Positions 61,890 to 64,000 of a DNA stretch of 64,000 nt are shown here, piece by piece. Position 1 is the stretch's first letter, and each line of letters opens with the position of its first letter. The translations under genes were made by a program, and so were the position numbers. A model generated the notes under the pieces. The model was given only the letters and a program-made list of their open reading frames with translations, was not told where the DNA came from and searched no databases. The stretch comes from Lachnospiraceae bacterium (lineage in GTDB: Bacteria; Bacillota; Clostridia; Lachnospirales; Lachnospiraceae), in the NCBI GenBank assembly GCA_029071325.1, contig JAIEAP010000042.1, positions 124,001 through 188,000 on the forward strand. Reading direction: 5' to 3'.

Positions 61890-63362
61890 TTATTGTCCGT
61901 AATATGCATCAAAAATCTGTCTGGCAGCCGGTACTGCCACACTGCTTCCGGCTCCTCCCCGCTCTGCGATCACTACAACAGCAATATCTTCCTTGTCCTC
62001 CCGGTGGGCATAGCCCACAAACCAGGAATGGCTCTCACCTTTATTATTGCTGAACTCTGCGGAGCCTGTCTTCCCATATGCCGTATAACTCTGCCCCGAC
62101 AGTCTGGAAGCGGTTCCGTCTGTAACCACCTGAGCCATCAGCGCTTCCAGAACATCGCTTTCTTCCGCCGTCATGATCTGTTTATAGGTGGATGCCTTAT
62201 ATTGCTTTACCGTAATACCGGCATCATTTTCCGTATGATCTATGAGATACGGTGTCATTACTACGCCGTCATTGGCGATGCCGCTGACGATCAAAAGCAT
62301 GTTAAGGGGAGTCACAAGCGTCTCACCCTGCCCGATGACCGTCTGTATCTTCATTCCGTCTGAATCCGCAGAATCCAGAACAAAGCTGCTCTGGCTGCTC
62401 TCAAGACTGATGGGCAGATAAGTGCCAAACATCATATCGTCGCACACTTTACGCAGAGACTCTGTGTCCACCGTAAGTCCAAGATTGGCATAGGAAGCGT
62501 TGCAGGAATTGGCAAAGGATTCCGCCAGACTCTGCTGCCCATGCACGGCATGATTGTAACAGTGGATGGTAGTGTCATCCTGGGTATAACTGCCATTACA
62601 GGTATACTGATACTGCGCATAGTCAGGATTCTCTCTGATATATGCAAGGGTTGTCAGTATCTTAAAAGTCGACCCCGGCGGATATAGTCCCTGGGTTGCC
62701 CGGTTCAGCAGCGAAGTATTTCCTGCATTTTCTGCTATAATGCTGTCCCAGTCGGCAGCAATGGTATTGGGATTAAAATCGGGTTTGGATACCATGGCAA
62801 GAATCCTTCCGGTGGCGGGCTCCATTACGATCACAGCCCCGTCATAACCGCCCAGTGCCTGATAGGCAGCATTCTGAAGTGTGGAATCCAGCGTTGTCAC
62901 CACAGAATCACCCTGACTTTTTTCATCCGTCAGATCATTGATGACCCGTTTGCCAACAAAGGAATGAGAACGAAGGAGATTAAAATTCATAAAGGATTCA
63001 ATCCCTGATTTCCCATGCGTAGAAAAACCCACCACATGAGCATACAGATTCCCGTAAGGGTACTCTCTGCTCTCATTGCCCGAACTGTCCGTTACCGTTC
63101 TCGCCAGCGTCTTGCCGTCTGCGGAACGTATCTCGCCTCTTATCACATGTTCCGCAAAGGAATCCTGCCTGCGGTTATAGGGACTGTTGATAAAATCCTC
63201 GCTCCGGAATACCTGGAAATAGACCATATAGAGCATAATCCCCAAAAACATTGCAATAAAGATATAGGTAATCACGGAAAATTCTTTATTCTTAGTTGAG
63301 ATCCTGGACTTTGACTTTTGCTCCGTCTGTCTTTTTATTTTCTGTTTTTCTGTTTCTTTCAT
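61890..63362 (-). CDS. pbpA: Class B penicillin-binding protein
   Basis: A 490-aa peptidoglycan transpeptidase with one N-terminal transmembrane helix (about 27-48), a pedestal domain and a transpeptidase domain. The active-site motifs are STFK, SCN and KTG (in YPPGSTFKI, FANSCNASY and YGKTGSAEF). Paired with an FtsW/RodA-type glycosyltransferase, it forms an SEDS-PBP synthase. I set the start at ATG 63362, 9 nt after AAGGAG; this overlaps the end of the ftsW gene by 71 bp. Confidence 0.93.
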   Translation of the reverse strand: MKETEKQKIKRQTEQKSKSRISTKNKEFSVITYIFIAMFLGIMLYMVYFQVFRSEDFINSPYNRRQDSFAEHVIRGEIRSADGKTLARTVTDSSGNESREYPYGNLYAHVVGFSTHGKSGIESFMNFNLLRSHSFVGKRVINDLTDEKSQGDSVVTTLDSTLQNAAYQALGGYDGAVIVMEPATGRILAMVSKPDFNPNTIAADWDSIIAENAGNTSLLNRATQGLYPPGSTFKILTTLAYIRENPDYAQYQYTCNGSYTQDDTTIHCYNHAVHGQQSLAESFANSCNASYANLGLTVDTESLRKVCDDMMFGTYLPISLESSQSSFVLDSADSDGMKIQTVIGQGETLVTPLNMLLIVSGIANDGVVMTPYLIDHTENDAGITVKQYKASTYKQIMTAEESDVLEALMAQVVTDGTASRLSGQSYTAYGKTGSAEFSNNKGESHSWFVGYAHREDKEDIAVVVIAERGGAGSSVAVPAARQIFDAYYGQ

Positions 63363-64000
63363 GATTGATCGCTCCTTCATCCTCCCGCAGAATATATAAG
63401 CCCTGGATAATTGCAAATATTACCAGTGAACTGAGCATGGAGCTTCCTCCATAGCTTATCAGCGGAAGCGTCACTCCGGTAGAGGGGATGAACTTGACAG
63501 CTCCTCCCAGCGTCAGAAACACCTGTATCCCGTATACTGTGCCAAGTCCCAGCGCCACCAGTTTATAGAACCCGTCCTTTAGCTGCATGGCGATATTCAG
63601 GAACATCAGAAAACAGCTGACACATACCAGCACAACGCATATGGCAAAGAGTCCTCCCAGCTCCTCTGCAATGGCTGAGATGATGAAATCCTCCTCTACC
63701 TTGGGAATCCTTTCCGGCATACCCTGATACAGCCCCATCCCAAAGAACCCTCCGGTTCCGATGGCAAACAGGGACTGACAGATCTGATATCCCTCATCAT
63801 CAATGACCGCTAACGGCTTCTGCCATGCCACCACACGGGTCCGCACATGGGAGAACAATTTGTACGCAACCACTGCCGCCACACTTCCTGCGGCAATCCC
63901 TCCCACAAAATAGAGCAGCTTCTTTGTGGCAACATACACCATTGCCATATAGGCAACAAAGAAGATCAGCGCGCCGCCCAGGTCCCTGGATGCAACCAGG
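63292..64000 (-). CDS. ftsW: FtsW/RodA/SpoVE (SEDS) protein, 5' part beyond window
   Basis: The C-terminal part (about 236 codons) of a SEDS-family peptidoglycan polymerase with several transmembrane helices. The family segments VASRDLGGALIFF, GLYQGMPERIPKVEEDFIISAIAEELG and GVTLPLISYGGSSM are clear. It may be FtsW, RodA or SpoVE, and the missing N-terminus prevents a better call. Its 3' end overlaps the PBP gene. The frame continues off the right edge of the window. Confidence 0.92.
   Translation of the reverse strand, partial: LVASRDLGGALIFFVAYMAMVYVATKKLLYFVGGIAAGSVAAVVAYKLFSHVRTRVVAWQKPLAVIDDEGYQICQSLFAIGTGGFFGMGLYQGMPERIPKVEEDFIISAIAEELGGLFAICVVLVCVSCFLMFLNIAMQLKDGFYKLVALGLGTVYGIQVFLTLGGAVKFIPSTGVTLPLISYGGSSMLSSLVIFAIIQGLYILREDEGAINHERNRKTENKKTDGAKVKVQDLN

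Overview
The window reads as chromosome of a spore-forming member of the Lachnospiraceae (Clostridium cluster XIVa). The reasons are the gene content and order: alpha/beta SASP, YqfC/YqfD, GerW with DUF2953, a SpoVB-like flippase, Rex, re-type citrate synthase, a BMP/ParB-like protein beside DUF6483, and an L28 protein with four cysteines. This is an inference from gene families; no 16S or other typing marker is present. Almost all genes lie on the minus strand. The plus strand carries only the xpt operon, the SASP gene and rpmB.

Layout, in plus coordinates. 1-3.1 kb: an mreB-like gene (cut by the window edge), radC and a YnbB-type PLP enzyme. 3.1-11.4 kb: miaA, mutL, mutS and two FAD-dependent oxidoreductases, tightly packed. 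11.4-15.4 kb: a DUF308 membrane protein, a BofC-C-like protein, a SpoVB/MurJ-like flippase and a DUF3048 lipoprotein. 15.5-19.7 kb: the conserved yqfC-yqfD-phoH-(HD membrane protein)-ybeY cluster, in which the PgpH-position gene has lost its HD metal ligands. 19.8-22 kb: pyrimidine-nucleoside phosphorylase and an LD-carboxypeptidase. 22-25.6 kb: an AT-rich accessory stretch with an orphan lipoprotein, a small RelA/SpoT-domain protein overlapping a DUF6718-like protein, and a lone HNH endonuclease. 25.6-27.8 kb: rlmH, then divergent plus-strand membrane protein-xpt-TfoX_C genes behind a structured leader. 27.9-36 kb: a zinc-ribbon/TPR/chitobiase-like protein, folD, fhs, ftsK/spoIIIE, uppP and a TepA-like ClpP. 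36.2-41.3 kb: glgA, metY, yebC, a CorC/HlyC-type CBS protein and mazF. 41.3-47.3 kb: alr, nnr, a coiled-coil protein, rex and an ABC-F protein. 47.3-50.7 kb: NADP isocitrate dehydrogenase, a GntR regulator and re-citrate synthase (2-oxoglutarate/glutamate supply). 50.9-54.2 kb: the SASP gene, a phosphoesterase, the BMP/ParB-like protein and DUF6483. 54.2-58.4 kb: recG, yloV and an Asp23 gene. 58.4-59.6 kb: a repeat-rich intergenic region containing rpmB and a 46-aa membrane protein. 59.6-64 kb: gerW, DUF2953, a small conserved protein, a Nudix hydrolase, a class B PBP and ftsW (cut by the edge).

The signals least explained by ordinary annotation are these. First, a conserved promoter plus 5' leader module occurs three times (about 12.1, 35.2 and 58.75 kb), always just upstream of a minus-strand gene, and its 58 kb copy is expanded into tandem and hairpin repeats. 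Second, a 185-bp element at 59.16-59.34 kb has 13-bp perfect terminal inverted repeats. Third, the leader of the xpt operon is structured and bounded by inverted repeats. Fourth, the RelA/SpoT plus DUF6718 pair is a toxin-antitoxin candidate with a likely frameshift or slippage site. Fifth, a BMP-type sensor domain is fused to a ParB-like domain and has no signal peptide. There is no CRISPR array, rRNA, tRNA, transposase or prophage that I can see.
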